From contig JBAOIL010000011.1 in assembly GCA_037044975.1 (NCBI GenBank), positions 62,001 to 126,000 on the forward strand: a DNA stretch of 64,000 nt. The letters run 5' to 3'. Numbering within the stretch: the stretch's first letter is position 1; each line of letters begins with the position of its first letter. This document shows positions 45,156-54,187 of the stretch, piece after piece. Origin of the DNA: JADLHS01 sp020848635. GTDB lineage: Bacteria; Verrucomicrobiota; Verrucomicrobiia; Limisphaerales; JADLHS01. Under the pieces are notes generated by a model. The model saw nothing but the letters and a program-made list of their open reading frames with translations. It ran no database searches and had not been told where the DNA came from. A program made the position numbers and the translations under genes.

Positions 45156-45476
45156 ATGAAAGAACCAAGCATCGGCAAAGAAAACCTGGGCGCGGTCATT
45201 GGCGCGGTGACCGGAGCCTTGGGCGGTCTGTTCGCGGTGGCCATTCCGCTGGCCATCCTGACGCGCAACCTGCAGGCGCTCTCGGCCGCGCGCACGTTTG
45301 GACTCGTCAGCTTTCTGGTCTGCACCCCGATTGGCTGGTTCGCCGGCGGCTACCTCAGCCATGCCATGACCAAACGGCTCGGCGAAAAAAAAGCGGCCAT
45401 GATTGGCGGATTGATCGGAGGACTGTTCCCAGTGACCGGTTTTGCCCTCTGGGGTTTCTACATGATCATGCGCTGA
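45156..45476 (+). CDS. Small membrane protein, three helices
   Basis: 106 residues. Glycine-rich hydrophobic segments (GAVIGAVTGALGGLFAVAIPLAIL, FGLVSFLVCTPIGWFAGGYLS, MIGGLIGGLFPVTGFALWGFYMI) separated by short polar loops suggest an inner-membrane protein with small-residue packing. No family was recognised. It is convergent with the M3 peptidase gene. The region before it (44812-45155) holds no supported gene. Confidence 0.65.
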   Translation: MKEPSIGKENLGAVIGAVTGALGGLFAVAIPLAILTRNLQALSAARTFGLVSFLVCTPIGWFAGGYLSHAMTKRLGEKKAAMIGGLIGGLFPVTGFALWGFYMIMR

Positions 45477-45610
45477 ACGAGTCGCCGGCGCCTGCCCTGC
45501 CCTCCCCGGTCGCTTTCACTCACCGCGGGCCGGACACAGGGTCTGACGCGGCTGAAGCGGCCAAGCCGCGGGACAAACCGGCGCGCGGGAAAAAGCTCTG
45601 ACCAGCTGGC

Positions 45611-47350
45611 TCAGGCGACGGGCAATTTGGCCAACTCGTTTTGCGCCAGTTCCACCAGCGGCCTGATCGTCGCTGCGTCGAATTGAAATTTACAGCCGGC
45701 GGCGACGAACAATTCCGGCAAGGGGCGCGAACCGCCGAGGGCGAGCGCGGTTTTGTAGTCCGCCAGCGCCTTCACCTTGTCGCGCTTGGCGTTCGCCCAC
45801 ACTTGCAATGCCCCCAGTTGCGCGATCCCGTATTCGATGTAGTAGAACGGATGGATGAAGATGTGAAGCTGCCGATGCCAGAGGTGGGCGCGTGCCGCCG
45901 GGTGCCCGCTCCAGTCCACGTCGCCGGCAAAACGATCCATCAACAAATTCCACGCCGCCGCTCTTTCGGAGCGGGTGTGAGCGGGATGCGTGTAGATCCA
46001 GTGCTGAAACGCATCCACGGTTGCAATCCAGCCGAGAATCTTGATGATGTCCTCCAGGTGCGTGCGGCGGGCACGGTTCGCCTCGGCCCGCGGATAAAAT
46101 TTTTCCAGAAATTCAGCGCCGATCAGTTCCATGCTCATCGAGGCGACTTCGCAAAACTCGATGGGGGGATTGTTCCGATACGGCAGCAAATCCTCGGCCC
46201 GGGCGGCGAGCGCATGAAAGGCGTGACCCGCCTCGTGCAAAAGGGTTTCCACATCACGCTGCTGGCCCACCGCGTTCATGAAGATGAACGGCAGCCGGGA
46301 TTCCGCGAGCGTGGATTGGTAGCCGCCGGGCGCTTTGCCCTTGCGATTGTCGAGGTCGAGCAGATGCAAACTCTGCATCTGACGGAAGCCGCCCGCGAGT
46401 TCGCCGTCCAGTTGGTCGAAGATCTGTTGGGTGCGCGAAACCAGGTCGCCGACCTGTTCAAAGGGCTGGAGTGGCGGGCGATTCAGCGGATCAACGGACG
46501 CGTCCCACGGGCGCAGCCGGTCGAGGCCGAGTTGCTGACGGCGCTGGGCCTGCAATTCGCGGACGACGGGCATTACCTCGGTGGCGACGGCGTCATGGAA
46601 CTTCACACAGTCCGCCGGGGTATAATCAAATCGCCCCATGCGTCGGAAGGCGTAGTCGCGATAGTTGCCAAAACCCGCATTCTTGGCGATCCGCTCACGC
46701 AGTTTCAGCAGCGCCTCAAATTGATCGTCGAATTTCTCGCACTCCTTCAGACGCCGCTGTGCCACGAGTTCCCATGCCTCCTGCCGCAACGCGCGATCCG
46801 GCTCTTCGAGCAGCTTGCCCATCTGGACCAGGGTTTTTTCCTCGCCCCGAAATTGCACCGAGAGCGAGCCGCTGAGTTTCTGGTATTGCTGCGTGGTTTT
46901 GGCCTCCTCGGTTTCCAGCGCCACATTCTCCTCGCGGTACAACTCAATGTGATTCTGCGTGTCGCGCAGGAAGACTTCGTAACGCGGTAATGGCAGTTTC
47001 GCTCGCAGCGGATGAGCCATGAGTCGCTTCTCCAGTTGAAACTGCCGCGGCTTGGTGTGCGGCTCGATGTGCTCGACGAATTGGAGATAAGCTTGCTCGG
47101 CGGCGGCGTTGTCCGTGTGGCACGTCATCGCGATGTAGCGGCGGCTGCCTTCCTCCTCCAAAGCCGCCGAGAGTTCGCTCCAATCCACAAGCCAGGATTC
47201 CAACTCCGCGACGGTGGCGCACGTGGCGCTGCGGGTCTCGAGCTGATCAAACAGAGGCGCCAACTGCGCCCAATCACCCAGATCAAGTTTCCCGGGCACG
47301 AAGCGCCGCGGCTTGTAGGTCGGCAAATTCGCGAAGGGCAACAAGTTCAT
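45611..47350 (-). CDS. M3-family metallopeptidase (oligoendopeptidase F-like)
   Basis: 579 residues. The zinc site is LLHEAGHAFHAL (His 372, Glu 373, His 376), with the third ligand in IEFCEVASMSMELI about 25 residues on, as in thimet oligopeptidase and PepF relatives. HPFYYIEYGIAQLGALQVW near the C-terminus is another family hallmark. It lacks a signal peptide, so it should be a cytosolic oligopeptidase that trims short peptides. Length and motifs are complete. Confidence 0.93.
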   Translation of the reverse strand: MNLLPFANLPTYKPRRFVPGKLDLGDWAQLAPLFDQLETRSATCATVAELESWLVDWSELSAALEEEGSRRYIAMTCHTDNAAAEQAYLQFVEHIEPHTKPRQFQLEKRLMAHPLRAKLPLPRYEVFLRDTQNHIELYREENVALETEEAKTTQQYQKLSGSLSVQFRGEEKTLVQMGKLLEEPDRALRQEAWELVAQRRLKECEKFDDQFEALLKLRERIAKNAGFGNYRDYAFRRMGRFDYTPADCVKFHDAVATEVMPVVRELQAQRRQQLGLDRLRPWDASVDPLNRPPLQPFEQVGDLVSRTQQIFDQLDGELAGGFRQMQSLHLLDLDNRKGKAPGGYQSTLAESRLPFIFMNAVGQQRDVETLLHEAGHAFHALAARAEDLLPYRNNPPIEFCEVASMSMELIGAEFLEKFYPRAEANRARRTHLEDIIKILGWIATVDAFQHWIYTHPAHTRSERAAAWNLLMDRFAGDVDWSGHPAARAHLWHRQLHIFIHPFYYIEYGIAQLGALQVWANAKRDKVKALADYKTALALGGSRPLPELFVAAGCKFQFDAATIRPLVELAQNELAKLPVA

Positions 47351-47369
47351 TTTACGCAGGGCGGTGGGC

Positions 47370-47672
47370 TTAGAATTTCAGGTTCCGCAAAGCCAGCGCC
47401 ACGATGGTGACGACGAGCATCATTCCGGCGGGCATGAACTTCTTTGTTTTGGCCAAGCGCACGGCAAACACCACGAGCAGGGCGGCCATCAAACCGTTGG
47501 CCAACCCGCGGCGAAAACTGAGGTCGAAGAAGTTCGGGATGGCACACAATACCAGCGCCGCCGCAAAGCCGCAGGACATGTAGAGCGACACCTTGCTCTT
47601 CGCTTTGAGAAAGCCAATGAGTCCGCCCACCACGAGCAGCACGATGTAAATCCAGAGCACAGTATTTTGCAC
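47370..47672 (-). CDS. TMEM14-like small membrane protein
   Basis: 100 residues with four hydrophobic helices: LWIYIVLLVVGGLIGFLKAKSKVSLYMSCGFAAALVL, then GLANGLMAALLVVFAVRLAKTKKFMPAGMMLVVTIVALAL. The GG-x-IGF-x-KA-x-S-x-x-SL and K-x-KFMPAG-x-M segments match the UPF0136/TMEM14 family found in bacteria and mitochondria. A role in small-molecule transport is proposed only for eukaryotic members. It precedes the M3 peptidase gene on the same strand. Confidence 0.8.
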   Translation of the reverse strand: MQNTVLWIYIVLLVVGGLIGFLKAKSKVSLYMSCGFAAALVLCAIPNFFDLSFRRGLANGLMAALLVVFAVRLAKTKKFMPAGMMLVVTIVALALRNLKF

Positions 47673-47687
47673 GGGGCGCAGCCTGCC

Positions 47688-47867
47688 TCATCCGCCCGTT
47701 ACGTCCAAGCTCAGAATTTCCCCCGGCTCACAATCGGCCACGACTTCAAACGGGCGGCAGCAGATTTCGCAGTCGGTGGTGAACCGCTGGAAGCCGCCCG
47801 ACGTATCCACCACCAACTCGAACGACTGCCCGCAATACGGGCACGCAATAGTTTCCGAGACCTCCAT
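47688..47867 (-). CDS. CPXCG-motif cysteine-rich small protein
   Basis: 59 residues: MEVSETIACPYCGQSF, ELVVDTSGGFQRFTTDCEIC, CRPFEVVADCEPGEILSLDV. The CPYCG and DCEICCRP pairs form a zinc-ribbon-like metal site, and the length and order match the CPXCG cysteine-rich family. Function unknown. It lies between the HerA-like and TMEM14-like genes, all on the minus strand with very short gaps, so an operon is likely. Confidence 0.85.
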   Translation of the reverse strand: MEVSETIACPYCGQSFELVVDTSGGFQRFTTDCEICCRPFEVVADCEPGEILSLDVTGG

Positions 47868-47879
47868 AAAACAATCCGG

Positions 47880-49412
47880 TTAGCGCCGCCGCCCGCCGCC
47901 GAACAGGCTGCCCATCAAACCACGGATGACCTGACGGCCGATGCTGCTGCCGATGGCGCTGCTGACCGAGCGAACCACACTCTTCGTCGCGATGGTGGCC
48001 ATCGAATCGGGCTGACGCCCTGGACTCCTGGCGGATTTCATGGGCGTGGGTGCGGATGATCCTCCACCAAAAATCGAACCCCAGAATCCGCCGCTGCTCG
48101 AAGTCTGTGGCGCGCCGGTTGGCGGCTGCGTCTGCTGAACCGCCTGCGTAAGTTTCTCGTAGGCCGATTCCCGATCCACGACTTTTTCATAAACTCCGGC
48201 CACAATGGAGTTCGCCATGATCTGCTGGCGCTGCTGCGGTGTGATTGGCCCAAGCTGGCTGCGCGGCGGAATGATGAACGCTCGCTCGACGACTTTGGGT
48301 TGCCCATTCTCATCAAGACAGGAGACCAGCGCTTCGCCGACACCCAGTTCCATGAGCACTTCCGCGGTCTTGATTTTCGGGTTGGCGCGAAACGTATCCG
48401 CCGCCGCCTGAACAGCCTTCTGATCGCGCGGTGTGAAGGCGCGCAAAGCGTGTTGAACGCGATTGCCCAATTGCCCGAGCACATTGTCCGGCACATCGCG
48501 CGGGTTTTGCGTGACGAAGAATACACCTACGCCTTTCGAGCGAACCAAGCGCACGATCTGTTCGATCTTTTCCAACAAAGCTGGCTCGATTTCGTTGAAC
48601 AACAGATGCGCCTCGTCGAAAAAGAACACGAGCTTCGGCTTGGTTGGATCGCCCACTTCCGGCAATCGCTCGAACAGCTCCGACAGCAGCCACAGCAGCA
48701 GCGTGGCATAGACGCGCGGCGATTGCATGAGCCGGTCGGCGGCGAGGATGTTCACGATGCCACGGCCATTGGCGTCGGTCTGGATGAAATCGTCGAGGTT
48801 GAGCGCGGGTTCGGCGAAGTATTTGTCCGCACCCTGCGATTCGAGCGCGAGAAGATTGCGCTGGATTGCGCCAATGCTGGCGGGCGAGATGTTGCCATAC
48901 TTCGTGGTGAACTGCGCCGCATTGTCGCCCACGTATTGGAGCATCGCCCGCAGATCCTTGAGATCGAGCAGCAGCAAACCATTCTCATCGGCAACGTGGA
49001 AGACGATGTTCAATACGCCTGCCTGGGTGTCGTTTAATTGAAGCAGGCGCGCGAACAACAGCGGGCCCATCTCCGAAATGGTCGCGCGGATGGGATGGCC
49101 CTTTTCACCGAACACATCCCAGAACGTAACCGGGCAACCGCGTGGCGTGTAGCCGTCCAGTTTGAGTTGTTTGACGCGCTCTTGAACTTTCGTTGACTGC
49201 CCGCCCGGTTGCGAAATGCCGGCGAGGTCACCCTTCACGTCGGCCAAAAACACCGGTACGCCCATGGCACTGAAACTTTCGGCCAGCACCTGCAACGTCA
49301 CGGTTTTGCCCGTGCCGGTCGCCCCAGTGATGAGGCCATGGCGATTGGACATCTCCGGCAGCAGGCAGATGTCGGTTTTACTTTTGGCAAATAGGATGGG
49401 TTGAGCGCTCAT
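47880..49412 (-). CDS. HerA-like ATPase (DUF853 / YjgR type)
   Basis: 510 residues. Walker A is GLITGATGTGKTVTLQ (30-37), followed by FLADVKGDLAGISQPGG, a hallmark of the DUF853 group. Walker B is PKLVFFFDEAHLLFNE, then VFFVTQNPRDVPDNVLGQLGNRVQHALRAFTPRDQKAV. The C-terminal tail is Gly-rich (FGGGRRR). These FtsK/HerA-type ATPases may pump DNA or remodel protein complexes, but the YjgR group has no proven role. No NurA partner is adjacent. The first gene of a minus-strand run toward 47370. Confidence 0.9.
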   Translation of the reverse strand: MSAQPILFAKSKTDICLLPEMSNRHGLITGATGTGKTVTLQVLAESFSAMGVPVFLADVKGDLAGISQPGGQSTKVQERVKQLKLDGYTPRGCPVTFWDVFGEKGHPIRATISEMGPLLFARLLQLNDTQAGVLNIVFHVADENGLLLLDLKDLRAMLQYVGDNAAQFTTKYGNISPASIGAIQRNLLALESQGADKYFAEPALNLDDFIQTDANGRGIVNILAADRLMQSPRVYATLLLWLLSELFERLPEVGDPTKPKLVFFFDEAHLLFNEIEPALLEKIEQIVRLVRSKGVGVFFVTQNPRDVPDNVLGQLGNRVQHALRAFTPRDQKAVQAAADTFRANPKIKTAEVLMELGVGEALVSCLDENGQPKVVERAFIIPPRSQLGPITPQQRQQIMANSIVAGVYEKVVDRESAYEKLTQAVQQTQPPTGAPQTSSSGGFWGSIFGGGSSAPTPMKSARSPGRQPDSMATIATKSVVRSVSSAIGSSIGRQVIRGLMGSLFGGGRRR

Positions 49413-49445
49413 GCTGCGGAAATCTGTCCACGCGTTCGCCCCAAG

Positions 49446-49856
49446 TCAATCGTGCGCTGGCGGGATGGTCGAAGGTGGGGAGGAAAGCTGCCGGGGCGGC
49501 GGGGTAGGCGCCGGCAGTTCGTTGGCGGGCGGAAGCAAGGGCGACTGCCGTTGCTCGCGCTTCCTCAATGCGATCACCGCCACCACGCAAGCCGTCCAGG
49601 TTGGCAACATGTCCACCACGGGGATGAATTCCACGGCAAACGTTGGCAGCAGCAGCACGTGAAATCCCAGCAACCAGATCGCCAACCCCATCGCAATGAC
49701 ATCTACGATCTGTTGGATAAACATCCATTCGAGCGGTAACAGCACGATCTGCAGGAGGTCGGCTACCAACGCAACAGCAATGACGAGCGCAATCCGTCCG
49801 CGCGTTAGTTTCGGCGCGGTTAAGCGCCCGGTTAGTTTGTCGAAGAAGCTCGTCAT
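49446..49856 (-). CDS. Small membrane protein with Pro-rich C-terminal tail
   Basis: 136 residues. Three hydrophobic segments (IALVIAVALVADLLQIVLLP, VDVIAMGLAIWLLGFHVLLLP, DMLPTWTACVVAVIAL) are followed by a cytosolic tail rich in proline (PTPPPRQLSSPPSTIPP). No named family was recognised. It is upstream of the HerA-like gene by about 30 bases on the same strand, so the two are likely co-transcribed. Confidence 0.65.
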   Translation of the reverse strand: MTSFFDKLTGRLTAPKLTRGRIALVIAVALVADLLQIVLLPLEWMFIQQIVDVIAMGLAIWLLGFHVLLLPTFAVEFIPVVDMLPTWTACVVAVIALRKREQRQSPLLPPANELPAPTPPPRQLSSPPSTIPPAHD

Positions 49857-49916
49857 CGCCGAGACGAAGTTAGTGCGAACATTACTGAATGGCGAAAGAT
49901 TTTTCGCACGCTAATG

Positions 49917-50033
49917 CCATCGTGTTTGGGATACTTCCGCTGCAACTCTGACTTCACCTTCGGATGCTGCTCACGTCAGAAATTGGCCAGACTTAAGTGA
50001 TCTGAATCGGCTCCGCGCCTAATGTGAGAATAT
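49917..50033 (-). pseudogene. Degenerate duplicate of the hrpB 3' end
   Basis: About 117 bases match the last codons of hrpB (51300-51420) at roughly three quarters of positions. On the minus strand it reads HILTLGAEPIQIT then a stop, and after a shift EQHPKVKSELQRKYPKHD-like sequence. The real gene has HILTPGMKPIQITQDLANFW and EQYPKVKSELQRRYPKHEWR. With the intact tail it flanks the ankyrin gene. Confidence 0.75.
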
Positions 50034-50064
50034 GAATGGCTACAATCTCAGAGTCAGCGACAAA

Positions 50065-51222
50065 TCAGTTATCTGTCGGCTTCTGTGGCAAACGCTTGTT
50101 GTAATCCGCCAACACTTTGGTGACACAATCGAAGTCACCCTCGCCAGCAACCCGAAGCATCGCGTAGTAAAGGTCTTCCGGAGCAATCGAGCCGCTATCA
50201 ATTAGCGGCTGCAGATTGCTGGTTTTTGTGAGAACATTGGTGCCGGTGATGCCCCTGGCATAGTCAAAGCCTGTGCGCCCAAATTTGTTTGTCGCAGCTG
50301 GATTGGCGCCGGCTGCACAGAGCACTTTGACTGTTTCGCAGTGACCGTGTGCTGCCGCTTTTATCAAAGCTGTCCATCCTTCCCCGTCTCGTCGGTCAAG
50401 TTTTGCCCCTCCTTGAATCAGCAACTTTACGACTTTGTCGTGCCCCGCAACTGCGCCATCAACGAGCGCATTGGCGCCACTGGAGTTGGTATGATTCACA
50501 TCGGCTCCTTTTTCAATGAACAAGTTCACCAACTGTTCATTTCCCAATTCGGCCGCCTTCATAAGGGCGTTCCGTCCATTTGGGTATTCGGCGTTGATGT
50601 TCGCACCTTGGGAAATGAAAAACTTCGCCGCGGCGACTTGATCCTGATCCACCGCAACCAGAAGGGGCGTCCAACCATTACCGTTTGGCATTTCAACATT
50701 GGCTCCATGTTTGATAAGAAGTTGGATCGTTTCTAAATGTCCCTTGGCGCAGGCAAGAATGAATGATGAGTTACCGCTACCATCTTGTTGGTTCAAATCC
50801 GCGCCGTGTTCAATGAGAACCTTTGCAACTTCTACATGATTACGGGCACAGGCTAGATGCAAAGCCGTGCAGTCGGCGACTCCGGGTGATTTTTCCGGGT
50901 CTTCGAGAATTGTGCGGGCTTTGACATTTGCCCCACGGCTCAGTAGCCACTTCACCACATCGAGACTGCCGAGTGAAGAGGCGACCATCAATGAAGTTGA
51001 GGCGTTGACATTCAGCGCGGTTTCGGGCGTAAGAGAATTAGTAGAGTAAACCCGCTCAACCGACGCCACATTGTTGGCCTTAATCGCTGAGACGAGTTCA
51101 TCGTGCCATTTGGGTTTAGTAAACTCGGCGGACTCGCCAACGAGGCATGCGCCTGAGATCAAAATCAGTCCAAGAGTTTGGATCGCTGTTCGTTTACGTA
51201 ACCGGGACAGATGGCAGGGCAC
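50065..51222 (-). CDS. Secreted ankyrin-repeat protein
   Basis: 385 residues. A signal sequence (TIQTLGLILISGACLVGE-like region, about 12-32) is followed by about eight ankyrin repeats, for example GVADCTALHLACARNHVEVAKVLIEHGADLNQQ and NGRNALMKAAELGNEQLVNLFIEKGADVN, and a C-terminal capping segment. Ankyrin arrays bind proteins. The partner is unknown and periplasmic location is inferred from the signal. Its GC is lower than that of neighbouring hrpB. The gene sits between two copies of the hrpB tail, which suggests insertion by recombination. Confidence 0.85.
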   Translation of the reverse strand: MPCHLSRLRKRTAIQTLGLILISGACLVGESAEFTKPKWHDELVSAIKANNVASVERVYSTNSLTPETALNVNASTSLMVASSLGSLDVVKWLLSRGANVKARTILEDPEKSPGVADCTALHLACARNHVEVAKVLIEHGADLNQQDGSGNSSFILACAKGHLETIQLLIKHGANVEMPNGNGWTPLLVAVDQDQVAAAKFFISQGANINAEYPNGRNALMKAAELGNEQLVNLFIEKGADVNHTNSSGANALVDGAVAGHDKVVKLLIQGGAKLDRRDGEGWTALIKAAAHGHCETVKVLCAAGANPAATNKFGRTGFDYARGITGTNVLTKTSNLQPLIDSGSIAPEDLYYAMLRVAGEGDFDCVTKVLADYNKRLPQKPTDN

Positions 51223-51296
51223 GGCGCGTTAATACTCAGGTGCAGAACTTGTGTCAAGGAACTGCAGCCATCTTTTCGAGGAACCACCCTGCTCAC

Positions 51297-53924
51297 CTAC
51301 CGCCACTCGTGCTTGGGGTACCTGCGCTGCAACTCGGATTTGACCTTTGGATATTGTTCGCGCCAAAAATTTGCCAGGTCTTGGGTGATCTGGATCGGCT
51401 TCATGCCCGGTGTCAGGATGTGAACCACCACCGGCACACGGCCCAGCGCGATCTTCGGCGTTTGCGTTACGCCATATAGTTCCTGGATGCGCAACGAGAT
51501 ATGCGGTGGATTGCCGGGTTCGTAGGAAACTTTCGGCGTGCGCCCATTCGTCAGTGCAAGGCGCTCCGGCGCGTGTTTGTCCAGCAACTCACGTTGGGCG
51601 GGCGAAAGCCATGACACCACCACCGGCTTCACCTCGCGTTCCTTGATGTCCTTGTAACTCACTGCCCCGTGACAAAGCTGCTCGATGAGGTGCTGCTTGT
51701 CTTCATCCGTGATCGGTGGCAATTGCAAATCCGCGCAATGCTGGCCAAGCAACCGCAGCCGTAACAGCCATTGCTCGACGCCGTGATCCCAGTTCGGCAA
51801 CAACAGCCGGCCCGCGTTGATTTCCCCAGCCAGCAACCGGGCGGCGGCATCCGCCGGGGGCGGCTCGATGCGCTTGGATTCCAGCGCCAGATCACGAAAC
51901 TGCAAAAGCTCCGCCGCTTGCACGCGCTTGGCCTGCGCGTCCCATTCGACGAGGACTTCACGTTTGATGTCATCCGGGAAAAGCTCCTGCAGCCAGTCAA
52001 CCTCGATGGCGGTGGCCAGCGAGAGCAGCGTGTTCAATTCGCCGCCGCGCTGTTCGATCTCTCGCACTTCCGCCGCAACCAACAACGGGCTTTTGTCCAC
52101 CACACTTTCCCGCGCCAGCACCCCGCGCCGATTGTGAACCAGTTCGCAACGCAGCGTGCCCTGATCCAACCGCCGGGCTACCCGGTCGCTGAAGCCAATG
52201 AGAATGCACTTCTGCAGCGCCTCGTCCTGCGGCACGTGCGGCTGGATATCGAGCCCTTCCGCCTTGGCAATGCGGAGGAATTGCTCCAGCAGCGGCCCGA
52301 CCTGCCGGGCCGTGACCGCGTGAATCCCAAGCCGCCGGCAGGCATCGAGGCGGAACTGTTGGTTCGCCGCGTAATTCCAGGCCCGCATTAGAATCCAGAA
52401 GTCGGACACCGCTTTCCCACCCAACAGGTCCTCCCGGTCCGAGGCAACCTCCTTGCCGCCACCCCGCAGCAGCAGGTCCCGGCCTTGCGTGAGCGCGGCT
52501 ACGAGGCACGCCTGGTAAACGCAGCCGTATTCCTGCGCCGCCAGCAACATACGCGCGTAACGGGGATGCGTCGGAAACGCCAACATCTTGCGACCGATCT
52601 CTGTAATTGTAGCCGACGAGGTAACGAGGCGGTCCCTATCAACCGCAGGAGAATCCGCCTCCTCACGTCGGCGGCTGCACAGCGCGCCCAAATCCAGCAG
52701 CAACTCCTCCGCGTGCTTGAGCGAGATTTCATCTGGCTTCTCCAGCCAACGAAACCGGCGCAAGTCCTCCACACCCGCGGCCTTGAGCGTGAGGACAACT
52801 TCCGCGAGATCGAGGCGTCGGATTTCCGGAAGTTCCTGCGGCGCGCGTTCATCGTGTTCGGGGCGCGACCACAGCCGGAGGCAGCGACCCGGCGCGGTGC
52901 GCCCGGCCCGGCCGGCGCGTTGATCACTGCTGGCCTGGGAAATCTTTTCGATCAGCAGCGTGTTGATACCGCGATTGGCGTCGTAACGTGGAATGCGCGC
53001 CAGCCCGGAATCAATGACCAACCGCACGCCATCAATCGTCACGGAGGTTTCAGCGACATTGGTGGAGACGATCACTTTGAGTTGATCGTATCGCGCCACG
53101 GCGGCGTCCTGGTCGCGCGGCGAAAGCTCGCCGTGCAACGGCAGCACAAGATAGCCGCGCGATTCCTTGGCATTGCGAATGGCCGCGATGGTTTGCGAAA
53201 TCTCGAAGCCACCCGGCATGAACACGAGCACGTCACCGCGCTCGCCGGATTGAACGAAGCGGGAGAAGGCATCCGCCGCCAGTTCCCACGCCGGCGGGGG
53301 ATTCGCGCCGAGGCGGTGCGGAAGATATTCCACTTCCACCGGAAACGTGCGGCCTTCCGAACGGAGGACGGAACAACCGAACGCGGAGTGCGGAGTGCGG
53401 AATGCGGAATGGGAAAGATATTGCTCCAGCTCGCCGGCATTCAACGTCGCGGACATTACCACGATCAGCAGATCGGGACGATGTTGCTCTTGAATGTCCA
53501 ACGCGCGGGCGAGCGTAATGTCGCCGTAGAGGTGGCGCTCATGAAACTCATCAAAGATAACGGCGGACACGCCGGGCAACGTCTCGTCCTGGATGAGTTG
53601 CCGGAGCAAAATACCTTCGGTCTCGAACTTGATGCGCGTGGCCCGGCTCGTGAAGTTTTCGAAACGCACTTGATAGCCCACTTCGCGGCCCAGCTCAACC
53701 CCGAGCTCCTTGGCGACCCGCGACGCCAGCAAACGCGCGGCCAGCCGGCGCGGTTGCAGAATAACGCATTGACCACTGCCGAGCAGTCCGTGCTTGAGCA
53801 GCATCTGCGGGACTTGCGTGGATTTGCCCGAGCCGGTGGGCGCTTGCAGCACCAGTCGTCTCGTCGCCGCCAGCGAGGCAACGATGTCGTTTTCGATTTC
53901 GTAAATGGGCAGCCGTTCGGCCAT
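51297..53924 (-). CDS. hrpB: ATP-dependent helicase HrpB
   Basis: 875 residues. DEAH/RHA-type motifs: APTGSGKST (28-36), DEFHERH as motif II (125-131), SATLNAGEL (motif III), VSTNVAETSVTIDGV and QRAGRAGRTAPGRCLRL (motif VI), then helicase-associated domains and the HrpB-specific C-terminus with PPHISLRIQELYGVTQTP and VVVHILTPGMKPIQIT. It is a putative RNA helicase of unclear role in bacteria. After motif III a stretch encoding HSAFRTPHSAFG interrupts the normal alignment (see repeat). Confidence 0.93.
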   Translation of the reverse strand: MAERLPIYEIENDIVASLAATRRLVLQAPTGSGKSTQVPQMLLKHGLLGSGQCVILQPRRLAARLLASRVAKELGVELGREVGYQVRFENFTSRATRIKFETEGILLRQLIQDETLPGVSAVIFDEFHERHLYGDITLARALDIQEQHRPDLLIVVMSATLNAGELEQYLSHSAFRTPHSAFGCSVLRSEGRTFPVEVEYLPHRLGANPPPAWELAADAFSRFVQSGERGDVLVFMPGGFEISQTIAAIRNAKESRGYLVLPLHGELSPRDQDAAVARYDQLKVIVSTNVAETSVTIDGVRLVIDSGLARIPRYDANRGINTLLIEKISQASSDQRAGRAGRTAPGRCLRLWSRPEHDERAPQELPEIRRLDLAEVVLTLKAAGVEDLRRFRWLEKPDEISLKHAEELLLDLGALCSRRREEADSPAVDRDRLVTSSATITEIGRKMLAFPTHPRYARMLLAAQEYGCVYQACLVAALTQGRDLLLRGGGKEVASDREDLLGGKAVSDFWILMRAWNYAANQQFRLDACRRLGIHAVTARQVGPLLEQFLRIAKAEGLDIQPHVPQDEALQKCILIGFSDRVARRLDQGTLRCELVHNRRGVLARESVVDKSPLLVAAEVREIEQRGGELNTLLSLATAIEVDWLQELFPDDIKREVLVEWDAQAKRVQAAELLQFRDLALESKRIEPPPADAAARLLAGEINAGRLLLPNWDHGVEQWLLRLRLLGQHCADLQLPPITDEDKQHLIEQLCHGAVSYKDIKEREVKPVVVSWLSPAQRELLDKHAPERLALTNGRTPKVSYEPGNPPHISLRIQELYGVTQTPKIALGRVPVVVHILTPGMKPIQITQDLANFWREQYPKVKSELQRRYPKHEWR
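53383..53411 (-). repeat. Heptamer repeat (GCGGAGT/GCGGAAT) inside hrpB
   Basis: Four tandem 7-base units on the plus strand, two GCGGAGT followed by two GCGGAAT. On the coding strand they give HSAFRTPHSAF within HrpB, in frame. The repeat adds about 11 residues in a surface loop just after motif III. Confidence 0.8.
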
Positions 53925-54187
53925 GGCCGGGATGGGATACGGAATGCGACGGCAAATGGCGAAACTAAAACAGCCGCCGCTCCGCGGAGAATTCTACTAC
54001 TGGTTCGCATCAGTATTTCTCTGGCGTGCGGCGATGGCGGACGGTAGGGTGAGGGTGTGGTCTGCATACCAACACCGGCCAGGTCAGGCGCGTTCAGTCT
54101 GCTGGACGTTTGGGGCGTCCACCACGCCCGGCGGGCGGGGCGCGCTGATGACGCCGGAATGAACCTTTCACGGCGAGGAAGACGAGC

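Noticed and set aside
53925..54187. Extension of hrpB or an extra gene upstream of the kinase
   Set aside because: The frame opposite and upstream of hrpB is a shadow. HrpB begins with MAERLPIYEIEND at 53924, and the gap shows no motif.
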